From CAJXYS01 sp913063035 (GTDB lineage: Bacteria; Pseudomonadota; Alphaproteobacteria; Rhodobacterales; Rhodobacteraceae): a stretch of 64,000 nucleotides of DNA. Under the pieces are notes generated by a model. That model had not been told where the DNA came from, did not search any database, and saw only the letters and a program-made list of their open reading frames with translations. This document shows positions 1 through 8,113 of this stretch, piece after piece. The stretch's first letter is position 1. Every line of letters starts with the position of its first letter. The position numbers were made by a program, and so were the translations under genes. The stretch lies in contig NZ_JBOCEG010000008.1 in the NCBI RefSeq assembly GCF_050586465.1, forward strand, positions 1-64,000. Reading direction: 5' to 3'.

Positions 1-299
1 CAGCTGAGCGGCTGCGTGACCGGGTCGAGCACCACCTGCAGGTCGTCCTTGACCGCCAGGAACCCCTCTTCGAGGCCAAGCGTGAGCTCCCGCGACTGCG
101 GGACCGCGTCGCAGGCATCGTTCAGCGCGTCGAGCGACGGGAACGGCATTTCCCAGGGGGAAACGCTCTTCTCGGCGCTCTCGCCGCCGGCCTTGCCGAC
201 GAGGTCGGCCATCGACATCGGCCCGCCGCCGCCGCTGCCGTCGCCGGCGCACCAGTCGCGCAGGCCAAGCCCGTCGAAAATGAAGTCATAGGTCGCCAT
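1..299 (-). CDS. Glycine betaine/proline ABC transporter permease, N-terminal part (cut by window edge)
   Basis: Only the first ~99 codons are present; the frame is open to the left edge. The visible part is the hydrophilic N-terminal extension typical of alphaproteobacterial betaine permeases (ProW/OpuAB type): an acidic, Gly-rich stretch, then PFPSLDALNDACDAVPQSRE and a segment ending DPVTQPLS just before the first expected membrane helix. The ATG has GGAGG 7 bases upstream. It lies downstream of the binding-protein gene on the same strand, with a GC hairpin between, so the two are probably one operon. The permease would form the membrane channel for osmoprotectant import. The assignment leans strongly on the neighbour because no membrane helices are visible. 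Confidence 0.75.
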   Translation of the reverse strand, partial: MATYDFIFDGLGLRDWCAGDGSGGGGPMSMADLVGKAGGESAEKSVSPWEMPFPSLDALNDACDAVPQSRELTLGLEEGFLAVKDDLQVVLDPVTQPLS

Positions 300-362
300 G
301 TCTGACCCTCCTGTGGCGCTTCCGGTCCGGGCGCGCCTGTCGGTTTGCATGGAAAAAGGGGA

Positions 363-390
363 GGGCGGGCGGCACGCCGGCCGCCCGCCC
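363..390 (-). terminator. Intercistronic stem-loop between betaine binding-protein and permease genes
   Basis: Perfect 11-bp GC stem (363-373 with 380-390) and 6-base loop. Read on the minus strand it follows the binding-protein stop codon and is trailed by a T-rich run (CCCCTTTTTCC). Such a hairpin can partly terminate transcription or protect the upstream mRNA, which would give more binding protein than permease. Confidence 0.6.
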
Positions 391-409
391 AAGCTCGCGG
401 CTCAGTGGC

Positions 410-1387
410 TTACTGAAGCACGGAGGCGAGGTTTTCCTCGGCCGAGTCGTTCAGCCAGCCGCGCCAGGTGCCGGTGTTGTTGGTCAGGAAGTAGACGGCC
501 GCCTCTTCGGCAGAGGCGTTGTTCTCGTCCATCCAGGCCAGGATGCCGCTCATGGTGGCGGTCTCGAAGGTCATCTTGGACAGGAACTCGGCCACCGCGG
601 GGTTGTCACCCTTGAAGTCGGTGGTGACCGAGGTCAGCACCGGCGCCGCCGGGAAGTCCGAGACGCCCGGGTTCTCGGCGTCCTGGTTCTGGTTCCGCGT
701 GTGGACGTCTTCCTTGACCGGGCCGAGATCGACCTTGGTCATCTCGTATTTGCCGAGCGGCACGGTCGGACCCCAGTAATAGCCGAACCAGGGCTGCTCG
801 TCCTCGTAGGCCGAGGCCATCGACGTCGCCAGCGTCTCGCCGGAGCCGTGGTTGAAGACCTCGATGCCCGAGTCTTCGAGATCGAGCGCGCGCACGAGGT
901 TGTCGCTCACGACGCGGCAGCCCCAGCCGTCCGGGCAGTTGTTGAACTGACCGCCGACGAGCTCGGGATTGGCCATGATGCCGTCGATGGTCTTCAGTTC
1001 GGGATGCTCCTCGGCCAGGTAGGTGGGAATCCACCAGCCCTCGACCCCGCCGGGCTCGAGCACCTTGCCCAGCCGTTCGACCTTGCCCTGGTCTTCCAGC
1101 TGTTCGTAGACCTCGCCGGTCGAATTCAGCCAGAGCTCGGTCACGATGTCGGGTTCGCCGTTCTCGGCGACGGAGGTGACGGCCGGCACCGTGTCCGACG
1201 GCACGATGGTGACGTCGCAGCCATAGCCCTGTTCCATGATGAAGGTCGCGACATTGGTCACGACGGAGGCCGAGGCCCAGTTCATCTCGGTGATGGAGAC
1301 CTCACCGCAGGCCATGTGGTTGTCGGCCTGGGCCGCAACCGGCGCGAAGAGCGCGCCGAAGGCCACGCCAAGTGTCAGCTTACGCAT
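410..1387 (-). CDS. Glycine betaine ABC transporter substrate-binding protein
   Basis: Periplasmic solute-binding protein, 325 aa, of the OpuAC/ProX type that captures glycine betaine or a related quaternary amine for the adjacent permease. Residues 1-21 form a signal peptide ending in VAAQA before DNHM. The mature part has the family layout: an N-terminal lobe with EMNWASASVV, a Trp-rich binding region (EGWWIPTY near 113, EDEQPWFGYYWGP near 205) and a hinge. Aromatic residues such as these form the cage for trimethylammonium groups in known members. The start is ATG with AAGGAG 8 bases upstream; the reading frame runs on 78 codons further upstream but that part is low-complexity and lacks a signal peptide. 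Exact substrate (betaine, proline betaine, choline) is not decidable here. Confidence 0.9.
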   Translation of the reverse strand: MRKLTLGVAFGALFAPVAAQADNHMACGEVSITEMNWASASVVTNVATFIMEQGYGCDVTIVPSDTVPAVTSVAENGEPDIVTELWLNSTGEVYEQLEDQGKVERLGKVLEPGGVEGWWIPTYLAEEHPELKTIDGIMANPELVGGQFNNCPDGWGCRVVSDNLVRALDLEDSGIEVFNHGSGETLATSMASAYEDEQPWFGYYWGPTVPLGKYEMTKVDLGPVKEDVHTRNQNQDAENPGVSDFPAAPVLTSVTTDFKGDNPAVAEFLSKMTFETATMSGILAWMDENNASAEEAAVYFLTNNTGTWRGWLNDSAEENLASVLQ

Positions 1388-1947
1388 GTCACATACTCCT
1401 TCTGCTTTGTGTTCCGCGACCCCTCGGGCCGCGATCGCGCATGTCACCGGCCCCTGTCCGGGGCGGCGGCACACGAATTCCGGGGTTCGGAGCGGGCAGC
1501 GGCGGATTTCGCGCTCTCCCCTGCCGGACAGACGGGACGCGCGGGCCGCATCGCGGCAGGTCGCGGACGTGTCTTGCGTCTTCTGCGGGGGATGAGTCTG
1601 CTGCCCTTTTTGCTTTGGCAAACTAAGTAAGTTGCTCCGGGTTGCAGATCGTTTTGCAACTCGAGCGAAGACCTAGTGCAGCTCGGGTGAGACTGCAACA
1701 GCTTAGGGCAAAGAAATTTTCATTATAAAACAGTATATTGAATTCAGGTCCTTGAAATCCCTGAAAATCACCGCCGAATACGGCAAGCCATAGGGGGTCG
1801 AATTAATATAGTTCATAAGCATTGCATAATATCGTGGCTCGACCACAGGGTTTCCGGTGCGCGGCATGGCGACCGGCATACGTGCAGACGTCATGCCGCT
1901 GTCACGCGACGGCGCTAGGCCGGCGGCGCAGAACACAGGAGCATCGC
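1388..1947. other. 560-base intergenic region with AT-rich core and inverted repeats
   Basis: Divergent control region between the betaine importer (leftward) and the glycerophosphodiesterase (rightward). From about 1690 to 1835 the composition is clearly more AT-rich than anywhere else nearby. It contains the inverted repeat GTTGCA-N8-TGCAAC at 1641-1660, a possible operator for the betaine operon, and a second near-perfect inverted repeat, TATATTGAATTC at 1734-1745 against GAATTAATATA at 1800-1810. A short leftward frame at 1703-1936 has no ribosome site and no recognisable product, so I do not call a gene. Confidence 0.5.
1641..1660. promoter_or_regulatory. Candidate operator: inverted repeat GTTGCA-N8-TGCAAC
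   Basis: A 6-bp perfect inverted repeat with 8-base spacer, about 255 bases upstream of the betaine binding-protein start. GTTGC also occurs directly repeated at 1631, and TGCAAC again at 1694. The symmetry suits a dimeric repressor, but no regulator gene is visible to support a specific family. Confidence 0.3.
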
Positions 1948-2781
1948 GTGCAGAGTTACCGCGCCTTCATCGCCGACCCGATCCGCCGCCCGGTCGTCGT
2001 GGCCCATCGCGGGGCCTGGCACGCGGCGCCCGAAAACAGCCTGGGCGCGATCCGCGCGGCCGCGGAGGCCCGCGCCGACGTGGTGGAGATCGACATCCGC
2101 TGCAGTGTCGACGGCGTGCTCTTCCTGATGCATGACGACACGCTGGACAGAACCACGGCCTGCGCGGGCGCGGCCGAGTCGCGGACCATGGCCGAACTGT
2201 CCGCCATGCCGCTGCGCGCCGGCGCGGGCGGTCCCGGGACGGCGGCGACCGGCCCGGACAGGGTTCCGACGCTCGCCGCGGCCTTCGATGCGGCGCGGGC
2301 GGCCGGCGTCTATCTCGATCTCGACGTCAAGCGGCGCGCGCTGCTGGAGCCCGCCGCGGCGCTGGCGGCCGAGAAAGGCATGTCCGCGCGGGTGTCGGTC
2401 AAGATGCCCGTCCGCACCGCCGACGACCTCGCGCGGCTGCGGCAGATCGCGGCGTCTCACGGGATCATGGTGATGCCGCAGGCGCGTTTCGGGCCGGACG
2501 GCGCGGCGCCGCTCGCGCAGCTCGTCGCGACGGGCGCGCCGATGGTCGAAGCGTTCTTCGATGACCTGGCGGCCTTGGCCCCGCATCGCGCGGCCCTTGC
2601 GGCGGCCGGTCTCTCGGTCTGGGTCAACACCCTGGATCTGGTGGCGCCCCCCGCGCTGTCGGACAGCCATGCGCTGGACGCGCCCGACGCCGTCTGGGGA
2701 CGCCTGATCGCGGCGGGTGTCAGTGTCTTCCAGACCGATCACCCCACGGCGCTGGCGCGCTATCTGGACACCCTTGGCTGA
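1948..2781 (+). CDS. Glycerophosphodiester phosphodiesterase family protein
   Basis: 277-aa GDPD-family enzyme that would hydrolyse glycerophosphodiesters to glycerol 3-phosphate and an alcohol. The hallmark motifs are present: HRG at residues 20-22, PENS at 28-31, the EIDI block near 49, and the MHDDTLDRTT block near 66, which carry the metal ligands and catalytic His. No signal peptide, so a cytoplasmic enzyme is expected. I start at GTG 1948 because AGGAG lies 8 bases upstream and the protein then begins like relatives; an upstream extension in the same frame to 1822 looks non-coding. The 3' end overlaps the convergent MFS gene by 22 bases. A functional link to the ugp importer 5 kb away (same product, glycerol 3-phosphate) is plausible but inferred. 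Confidence 0.88.
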   Translation: MQSYRAFIADPIRRPVVVAHRGAWHAAPENSLGAIRAAAEARADVVEIDIRCSVDGVLFLMHDDTLDRTTACAGAAESRTMAELSAMPLRAGAGGPGTAATGPDRVPTLAAAFDAARAAGVYLDLDVKRRALLEPAAALAAEKGMSARVSVKMPVRTADDLARLRQIAASHGIMVMPQARFGPDGAAPLAQLVATGAPMVEAFFDDLAALAPHRAALAAAGLSVWVNTLDLVAPPALSDSHALDAPDAVWGRLIAAGVSVFQTDHPTALARYLDTLG

Positions 2782-3941
2782 GCCCGCGGCAAGCCCCGGG
2801 AAAAGCCCAGCCCCAGCGCCAGCAGCGCAAGGATGATCCAGAAGGCCGGGAACCAGCCGCCCAGGTCCTCGACCGCGACGCCGGCCAGCACCGGGCCGAT
2901 CACCTGGCCGATGCCGGCCCCCTGGTAGAGCAGCCCGGACAGCAGGGGGGCCTGTTCCGGCGTTTCGGTCAGCCGCGGGATCGAGCCCCAGACCACGGCC
3001 GGCGGCACCCCGGCCGCGAAGCCGAAGGCGAAGGCCGCCGCGATGCGCGGCCCGTCCGGCAGCATGGGCGCGAGCAGGAGGAAGGCGAAAAGGATCATCG
3101 CCGCGAAGGACAGCAGGAACAGCCGTCGCGCCGGCACCCCGCGGTCGAGCAGCCAGCCCGCCCAGATGTTCGAGGGCACCAGCGACAGCGCGGTGAAAAA
3201 GGCCACCAGGGTCGCGTTCACCGGGGTCATCGCGAACTCGTCCACCAGCAGGGTCGGCAGGAAGGCCATCACGATCAGGTTCGAGGCCGAGAAGACCACG
3301 AAATTGCCCGTGGTCAGCAGGCTGGCGCGGGTCAGCACCCGGCGCAGCCCCGAAAGCCGGGCCACGGCCGCGCCCCGGGCCGGGGGCGGTGTCGTGGCGG
3401 CCAGCAGCGCCGCCGCCACCAGCGGCAGGCCGGCGCAGATCCAGAAGGCGCCCCGCCAGCCGACCCGGTCGAGCACGAGCCAGGCGATGGCCATCATCAG
3501 CGCCATCCCCGCGGGCAGCCAGGCCGCCCAGATGCCGAGCGCGAGCGATTTCTGCCGCGCCGCCGTCGCCGCCTGGATGATGGGCGGCATGGCCGTCACC
3601 GCCAGCGCGAAGCCGAGCGCCTCGACCGCCCGGCTGGCCAGCAGGGACGGCACGCCCGGCGCGACCGCTCCCAGCGCCGAGCCGCCGGCGACGCAGAAAA
3701 GACCGAGCAGCGCCGCCCGGCGCACGCCGATCATGCGGGTGAAATTGCCGAAGACCAGACCGGTCAGCGCCACGACCACGCTGATCAGCGAGACATAGAC
3801 CGCCAGCAGCGACAGGCCGGCGCCGAATTCCGCCCGGATCAGCGGCAGCGTGGCCGCCGCCTTGCCGAGTTGCAGCGCGGCCGTCATGCCGGCGAAGGTC
3901 GCGGCCAGCACGACCGTCCAGTCGGTTTTCTCGACGCTCAC
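2760..3941 (-). CDS. MFS transporter
   Basis: Major facilitator superfamily permease, 393 aa with about 12 hydrophobic segments. After the second helix it has GNFTRMIGVRRAALLG, the MFS motif-A position between helices 2 and 3, although the usual G-x3-D-R is degenerate. Substrate unknown; the protein resembles the anion/drug-type bacterial MFS carriers. Start chosen at GTG 3941, which has AGGAG 7 bases upstream; a GTG at 3968 would add nine residues but has no ribosome site. It is convergent with the phosphodiesterase gene and overlaps its end, which may limit read-through. It is not obviously co-transcribed with tesA, 80 bases upstream on the same strand, though that is possible. Confidence 0.85.
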   Translation of the reverse strand: MSVEKTDWTVVLAATFAGMTAALQLGKAAATLPLIRAEFGAGLSLLAVYVSLISVVVALTGLVFGNFTRMIGVRRAALLGLFCVAGGSALGAVAPGVPSLLASRAVEALGFALAVTAMPPIIQAATAARQKSLALGIWAAWLPAGMALMMAIAWLVLDRVGWRGAFWICAGLPLVAAALLAATTPPPARGAAVARLSGLRRVLTRASLLTTGNFVVFSASNLIVMAFLPTLLVDEFAMTPVNATLVAFFTALSLVPSNIWAGWLLDRGVPARRLFLLSFAAMILFAFLLLAPMLPDGPRIAAAFAFGFAAGVPPAVVWGSIPRLTETPEQAPLLSGLLYQGAGIGQVIGPVLAGVAVEDLGGWFPAFWIILALLALGLGFSRGLPRAQPRVSR

Positions 3942-4022
3942 GCGGGCGCTCCTGTCCAGCCGTGTCACGGGGCCGACGGCGCGGCCGGCCGGACCCTGCG
4001 CCCGCGGGCCGGCGCGGTCAAG

Positions 4023-4688
4023 TCACCGGGCGCGGTCGATCAGGTCGCGCACCACGGGGCCGATCTCGTCCACGATGACCGAGACGCCCGCGGCGTTGGG
4101 ATGGATGCCGTCCGGCTGCATGTAGCGGCGCATGGCTGCAGGGTCGTCCGGGCCGGCCGCGAAGGCGGTGAAGAAGCCGGGGTGGTAGAGCGTGCCGTAA
4201 GCCTCGGCCAGTTCGGGATACATGGCGTCGAAGGCCGCCTTGTAGTCCGGGCCGTAGTTGCCCGGGGCGGAGATTCCCACCAGCAGCACCGGCACGTCCC
4301 CCGCGGCGGCGGCCTCCAGGATGCCTTGCAGGTTGTCGCGGCTGACGGCGGGATCGATCCCCCGCAACAGATCGTTGCCGCCCAGGGCCACGATCATCGC
4401 GTCGATCTCGCCCGAGAGCGTCCAGTCCACCCGCGAGAGACCGCCCGCGGTGGTGTCGCCCGACACGCCGGCGTTCTGGATCGTCGCCGCTTCGCCGCGC
4501 TCCCGCAGCCAGTCCTGCAATTGCGGCACGAGCCCCCGTTCCGGCGGCAGGCCGTAGCCCTGCACGAGGCTGTCGCCGAGCGCGGCGATGGTCACCGGCC
4601 CCGCCGCGGCCGCCGGCAGCGCCAGGCCCAGCAGGATCACGAGTGCCGCCGCCAGCTTGCTCAGCCGCGCCGCCGCCCCATATGTCAT
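4023..4688 (-). CDS. tesA: Arylesterase / lysophospholipase L1-like (TesA family, SGNH hydrolase)
   Basis: Periplasmic SGNH/GDSL hydrolase, 221 aa, acting on thioesters, aryl esters or lysophospholipids in characterised relatives. The signal peptide spans residues 1-29 (ends PAAAA). Block I GDSL is at 38-41 with nucleophile Ser40, then GGND (block III) and a C-terminal DGIHPNAAG carrying the Asp/His pair. Two starts are possible: ATG 4688 (used here) and ATG 4718, whose codon overlaps the ATG of the divergent ABC gene on the other strand. The divergent pairing with an ABC ATPase and a large FtsX-type permease is the same as tesA-ybbA-ybbP in enterics, which supports the assignment. Confidence 0.88.
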   Translation of the reverse strand: MTYGAAARLSKLAAALVILLGLALPAAAAGPVTIAALGDSLVQGYGLPPERGLVPQLQDWLRERGEAATIQNAGVSGDTTAGGLSRVDWTLSGEIDAMIVALGGNDLLRGIDPAVSRDNLQGILEAAAAGDVPVLLVGISAPGNYGPDYKAAFDAMYPELAEAYGTLYHPGFFTAFAAGPDDPAAMRRYMQPDGIHPNAAGVSVIVDEIGPVVRDLIDRAR

Positions 4689-4716
4689 GCGGGCAAGCGA
4701 CAAGCGAAAGGCAGTC

Positions 4717-5412
4717 ATGGCAGAGCCGGTTCTCTCTCTCCGCGACGTGGCGCTGTCCCTGCAGGGCAATGCAGGGCCGGTGGACATCCTGCACGGCATC
4801 ACGCTCGACGTGGCCGCCGGCGAGACAGTGGGTCTGGTGGGGCCGTCCGGGTCTGGCAAGTCGTCACTCCTCATGATCATGGGCGGGCTGGAACGCGCCA
4901 CGGCGGGTCAGGTCCAGGCCCTGGGCCGCGACCTGACCGCGCTGGGCGAGGACGCGCTCGCCCGCCTTCGCCGGGACAATATGGGGGTGGTCTTCCAGTC
5001 CTTCCACCTGATTCCGACCATGACCGCGCTCGAGAACGTGGCGACGCCGCTGGAACTGGCGGGCCATGCCGACGCCTTCGACCGCGCCGAGGCCGAACTG
5101 CGCGCCGTCGGGCTGGGTGACCGTCTGGCCCATTATCCCGCCCAGATGTCCGGGGGCGAGCAGCAGCGCGTCGCGCTGGCCCGCGCCGCCGCGCCCCGGC
5201 CCGCGATCCTGCTGGCCGACGAACCCACGGGCAATCTCGACGAGGCCAACGGCGCGGCGATCATCGACATGCTTCTGGGGCTGCGCGACCGCCACGGCGC
5301 GACGCTGGTGATGGTGACGCACGCCCCCGAACTGGCCGCGCGCTGTGACCGCGTGGTGCGGCTCAGGGATGGCCGCATCGACGCCCCGGCCGCCGCGCAG
5401 GTGGCCGAATGA
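4717..5412 (+). CDS. ABC transporter ATP-binding protein (YbbA/LolD-like)
   Basis: 231-aa ATPase of the MacB/LolD-type ABC class. Walker A GPSGSGKSS is at 42-50, the signature SGGEQ at 145-149 and Walker B ILLADE at 164-169, followed by the LolD-like PTGNLDEA. Such ATPases pair with FtsX-type permeases and drive mechanotransmission or extraction of lipids and lipoproteins rather than solute import. The stop codon overlaps the start of the permease gene (ATGA at 5409-5412), so the two are translationally coupled. Gene order with divergent tesA matches ybbA-ybbP in enterics, whose substrate is not established. Upstream spacing is only 28 bases to the tesA start, so the promoters must overlap. 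Confidence 0.93.
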   Translation: MAEPVLSLRDVALSLQGNAGPVDILHGITLDVAAGETVGLVGPSGSGKSSLLMIMGGLERATAGQVQALGRDLTALGEDALARLRRDNMGVVFQSFHLIPTMTALENVATPLELAGHADAFDRAEAELRAVGLGDRLAHYPAQMSGGEQQRVALARAAAPRPAILLADEPTGNLDEANGAAIIDMLLGLRDRHGATLVMVTHAPELAARCDRVVRLRDGRIDAPAAAQVAE

Positions 5413-7937
5413 GCCTTGTCACCGCCAGCCGCTTCGCCCGGCGCGAACTGCGCGGCGGGCTCTCCGGCTTCCGTATTCTGCTGGCCTGCCTTGCGCTCGG
5501 CGTGGCGGCGATCGCCGCGGTGGGCACGGTGCGAAGCGCCATCGAGGCCGGGCTGGCGCAGGAGGGCGCGCGGCTCCTGGGCGGCGACGCGCAGCTCGAG
5601 TTCACCTACCGCTTCGCCTCGGACGCGGAAAAGGCCTGGATGAACGGCGTGGCCGACCGCGTGTCGGAAGTGGTGGATTTCCGGTCGATGGCGGTGGTCG
5701 AGCGTGGGGGCGAGACCGAGCGCGCGCTGACCCAGGTCAAGGCGGTGGACGATCTCTACCCGCTGCTGGGCGCGGTGCGGCTCGATCCCGAAATGCCGCT
5801 CGCCACGGCGCTGGACGGGCAGGAGGGCATGCCGGGCGCCGTCATGAAACGCGTGTTGGCCGACCGGCTGGGCCTCGCGCCCGGCGACAGCTTCCGGCTG
5901 GGCCAGCAGGCGTTCCGGCTGTCGGCCGTTCTGGTGGTGGAACCGGACGATGCCGGGGGCGGATTCGCGCTGGGCCCGCGCACCATCCTGCGCACCGCGG
6001 CGCTGGCCGACTCGGGCCTGATCGGCCCCGGCACGCTTTTCGAGACGGAATACCGCATGGATCTGCCCCCGGGGGCCGACATCGCGGCGCTGGAACGCGA
6101 GGCCGAGGCGCGCTTTCGCGACAGCGGGGCACGCTGGCAGGACAGCCGCAACGGGGCGCCCGGCATCCGCGAATTCGTCAACCGGCTCGGCAGTTTCCTC
6201 GTGCTGGTCGGACTCTCGGGCCTGGCCGTGGGCGGGGTTGGCGTGGCGGCGGCGGTGCGGGCCTACCTTGCCGGCAAGACCGAGGTGATCGCCACGCTCA
6301 AGACGCTGGGGGCGGACCGGCGCACGATCTTCCTGACCTACCTGATCCAGATCGCGGTGCTGTCGCTGGCCGGGGTCGCGCTGGGTCTCGTCATCGGCGC
6401 GGCGGCGCCCCTGCTGCTGGCACCGCTGATAGAGGCGCGGCTGCCGGTGCCGGCGGCCTTCGCGCTTTACCCCGCGCCCCTGGCCGAGGCGGCGGTCTAC
6501 GGGCTCCTGGCCGCGTTCCTCTTCGCGCTGTGGCCGCTCGCCCGGACCGACGAGGTCCGCGCGGCGACGCTGTTCCGCGACATCGGTGCCGGGGCACGGG
6601 GCTGGCCGGCGCGGGTCTACCTGCTGGCCATGGCGATGCTGCTGATGGCGCTGCTGGCGGCGGCGGTCGTGTTCTCGGGGGCGGCCGAGCTGGCGCTCTG
6701 GACGGCCGGGGGCATCCTGGCGGTGCTGGCGGTGCTGGCGCTGGCCGCGGCCGGTGTTCGGGCGCTTGCCGCGCGCAGCACGCGGGTGGCGCGCGGCCGG
6801 CCCGCGCTGCGCCTGGCGGTCGGGGCCATCGGCGGCCCCCGTCAGGAAGCCGCCTCCGTCATCCTGTCGCTGGGGCTGGGCCTGTCCGTGCTGGCGGCCG
6901 TCGGGCAGATCGACGGCAACCTGCGGGCCGCGATCTCGCGCGATCTGCCCGAGGTGGCGCCGTCCTATTTCTTCGTGGACATCCAGAACGACCAGCTTCC
7001 GGGCTTCCTCGACCGGCTGAAGGGCGACCCCGCGGTCTCGCGGGTGGATACGGCGCCGATGCTGCGCGGCATCATCACCGAGATCAACGGCCAGCCGGCG
7101 CGCGAGGTCGCGGGCGATCACTGGGTGCTGAACGGCGACCGGGGCGTGACCTATGCCGCCGCGCCTGGCCCCGAGACCACGGTCACCGACGGCGACTGGT
7201 GGCCGGCCGACTACAGCGGCCCGCCGCAGGTCAGCTTTGCACGGGAAGAGGCGCTGGAGCTGGGCCTCGCCCTGGGCGACGAGATCACGGTCAATATCCT
7301 CGGCCGCGACCTGACGGCGACGGTGACCAGTTTCCGCAACGTGGATTTCTCGACCGCGGGGATCGGCTTCATCATGTCGATGAACCCCTCGGCGCTGTCG
7401 GCGGCGCCGCATACCCATATCTCCACCGTCTATGCCGCGCCCGAGGCCGAGGCCGCGATCCTGCGCGATCTGGCCGGCGCCTATCCGAACATCACGGCGA
7501 TCAGCGTGCGCGACGCCATCGACAGGGTCTCGCAGGTGCTGGCCGGGGTCGCGGCGGCGACGTCCTACGGCGCGGCGGCGACGCTGGTCACGGGACTCGT
7601 TGTGCTGATCGGCGCGGCGGCGGCGGGCGAACGGGCCCGCACCTACGAGGCCGCGGTCCTCAAGACCCTGGGCGCCAGCCGCGCCCGGATCCTGACGAGC
7701 TTCGCGCTGCGCTCGGCGCTGACCGGGCTGGCGGCGGGCGGCGTCGCCATCGCCGCCGGGATCGCGGCCGGTTGGGCGGTGTCGCGCTTCGTCATGGAGA
7801 CCGACTTCGCGGTGACCTGGCCCTCGGCGCTCGGGATCGTGACGGGGGGCGTGGTCCTGACGCTGCTGGCCGGGCTCGCCTTTGCCTGGCGCCCTCTGGC
7901 GGCACGGCCGGCCCGGGTGCTGCGCGCGCGGGAGTGA
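5409..7937 (+). CDS. FtsX-like ABC transporter permease (YbbP-like)
   Basis: 842-aa membrane protein with the duplicated FtsX/MacB permease layout: an N-terminal helix (about residues 20-40), a large extracytoplasmic domain, a first block of helices around 260-440, a second soluble domain (about 510-700) and a final helix block to the C-terminus. Segments GKTEVIATLKTLGADRRTIF and YEAAVLKTLGASRARIL are the two coupling-helix regions that contact the ATPase, clear evidence of internal duplication. It partners the ATPase gene it overlaps by 4 bases. In vivo substrate unknown; lipid-linked or envelope substrates are likely by analogy to the family. Confidence 0.92.
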   Translation: MSLVTASRFARRELRGGLSGFRILLACLALGVAAIAAVGTVRSAIEAGLAQEGARLLGGDAQLEFTYRFASDAEKAWMNGVADRVSEVVDFRSMAVVERGGETERALTQVKAVDDLYPLLGAVRLDPEMPLATALDGQEGMPGAVMKRVLADRLGLAPGDSFRLGQQAFRLSAVLVVEPDDAGGGFALGPRTILRTAALADSGLIGPGTLFETEYRMDLPPGADIAALEREAEARFRDSGARWQDSRNGAPGIREFVNRLGSFLVLVGLSGLAVGGVGVAAAVRAYLAGKTEVIATLKTLGADRRTIFLTYLIQIAVLSLAGVALGLVIGAAAPLLLAPLIEARLPVPAAFALYPAPLAEAAVYGLLAAFLFALWPLARTDEVRAATLFRDIGAGARGWPARVYLLAMAMLLMALLAAAVVFSGAAELALWTAGGILAVLAVLALAAAGVRALAARSTRVARGRPALRLAVGAIGGPRQEAASVILSLGLGLSVLAAVGQIDGNLRAAISRDLPEVAPSYFFVDIQNDQLPGFLDRLKGDPAVSRVDTAPMLRGIITEINGQPAREVAGDHWVLNGDRGVTYAAAPGPETTVTDGDWWPADYSGPPQVSFAREEALELGLALGDEITVNILGRDLTATVTSFRNVDFSTAGIGFIMSMNPSALSAAPHTHISTVYAAPEAEAAILRDLAGAYPNITAISVRDAIDRVSQVLAGVAAATSYGAAATLVTGLVVLIGAAAAGERARTYEAAVLKTLGASRARILTSFALRSALTGLAAGGVAIAAGIAAGWAVSRFVMETDFAVTWPSALGIVTGGVVLTLLAGLAFAWRPLAARPARVLRARE

Positions 7938-8036
7938 TACCCCGCCGCGCGGGAAAGACCGGCCCGGTTATCCGGATATCGCACCTCCCTGCAGATCCGC
8001 GGGCGCCCGGGCGGTGCCGCGCGAAGCTTCACAAAG

Positions 8037-8056
8037 GCGCAACATGGCTGTTGCGC
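8037..8056 (+). repeat. Perfect inverted repeat upstream of ugpB
   Basis: GCGCAACA (8037-8044), 4-base loop, TGTTGCGC (8049-8056). It overlaps the left half of the candidate Pho box, so it could be a fortuitous symmetry of that site or an extra operator. Confidence 0.5.
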
Positions 8057-8081
8057 GGCTGTTACCTGGCGGGCCTATCCG
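8048..8081 (+). promoter_or_regulatory. Candidate Pho box and -10 for the ugp operon
   Basis: Two 7-base direct repeats, CTGTTGC (8048-8054) and CTGTTAC (8059-8065), separated by 4 bases, match the geometry of the PhoB site (CTGTCAT-N4-CTGTCAT) with CTGT conserved in both. A -10-like TATCCG (8076-8081) follows 10 bases downstream, the spacing expected when PhoB replaces a -35. ugp operons are PhoB-regulated in other proteobacteria, so phosphate-starvation induction is a sound inference. Confidence 0.5.
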
Positions 8082-8113
8082 CAGGCTACACTTCAGCCAA
8101 ATCGAGGACAGCC

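Noticed and set aside
1703..1936. 77-codon minus-strand frame in the AT-rich gap
   Set aside because: No ribosome-binding site, no family, overlaps the start of the GDPD gene; probably chance.
5345..8113. Very long N-terminal extension of the ugpB frame through the FtsX-like gene
   Set aside because: The UgpB signal peptide begins at 8114; the upstream frame is an off-frame shadow of the permease.
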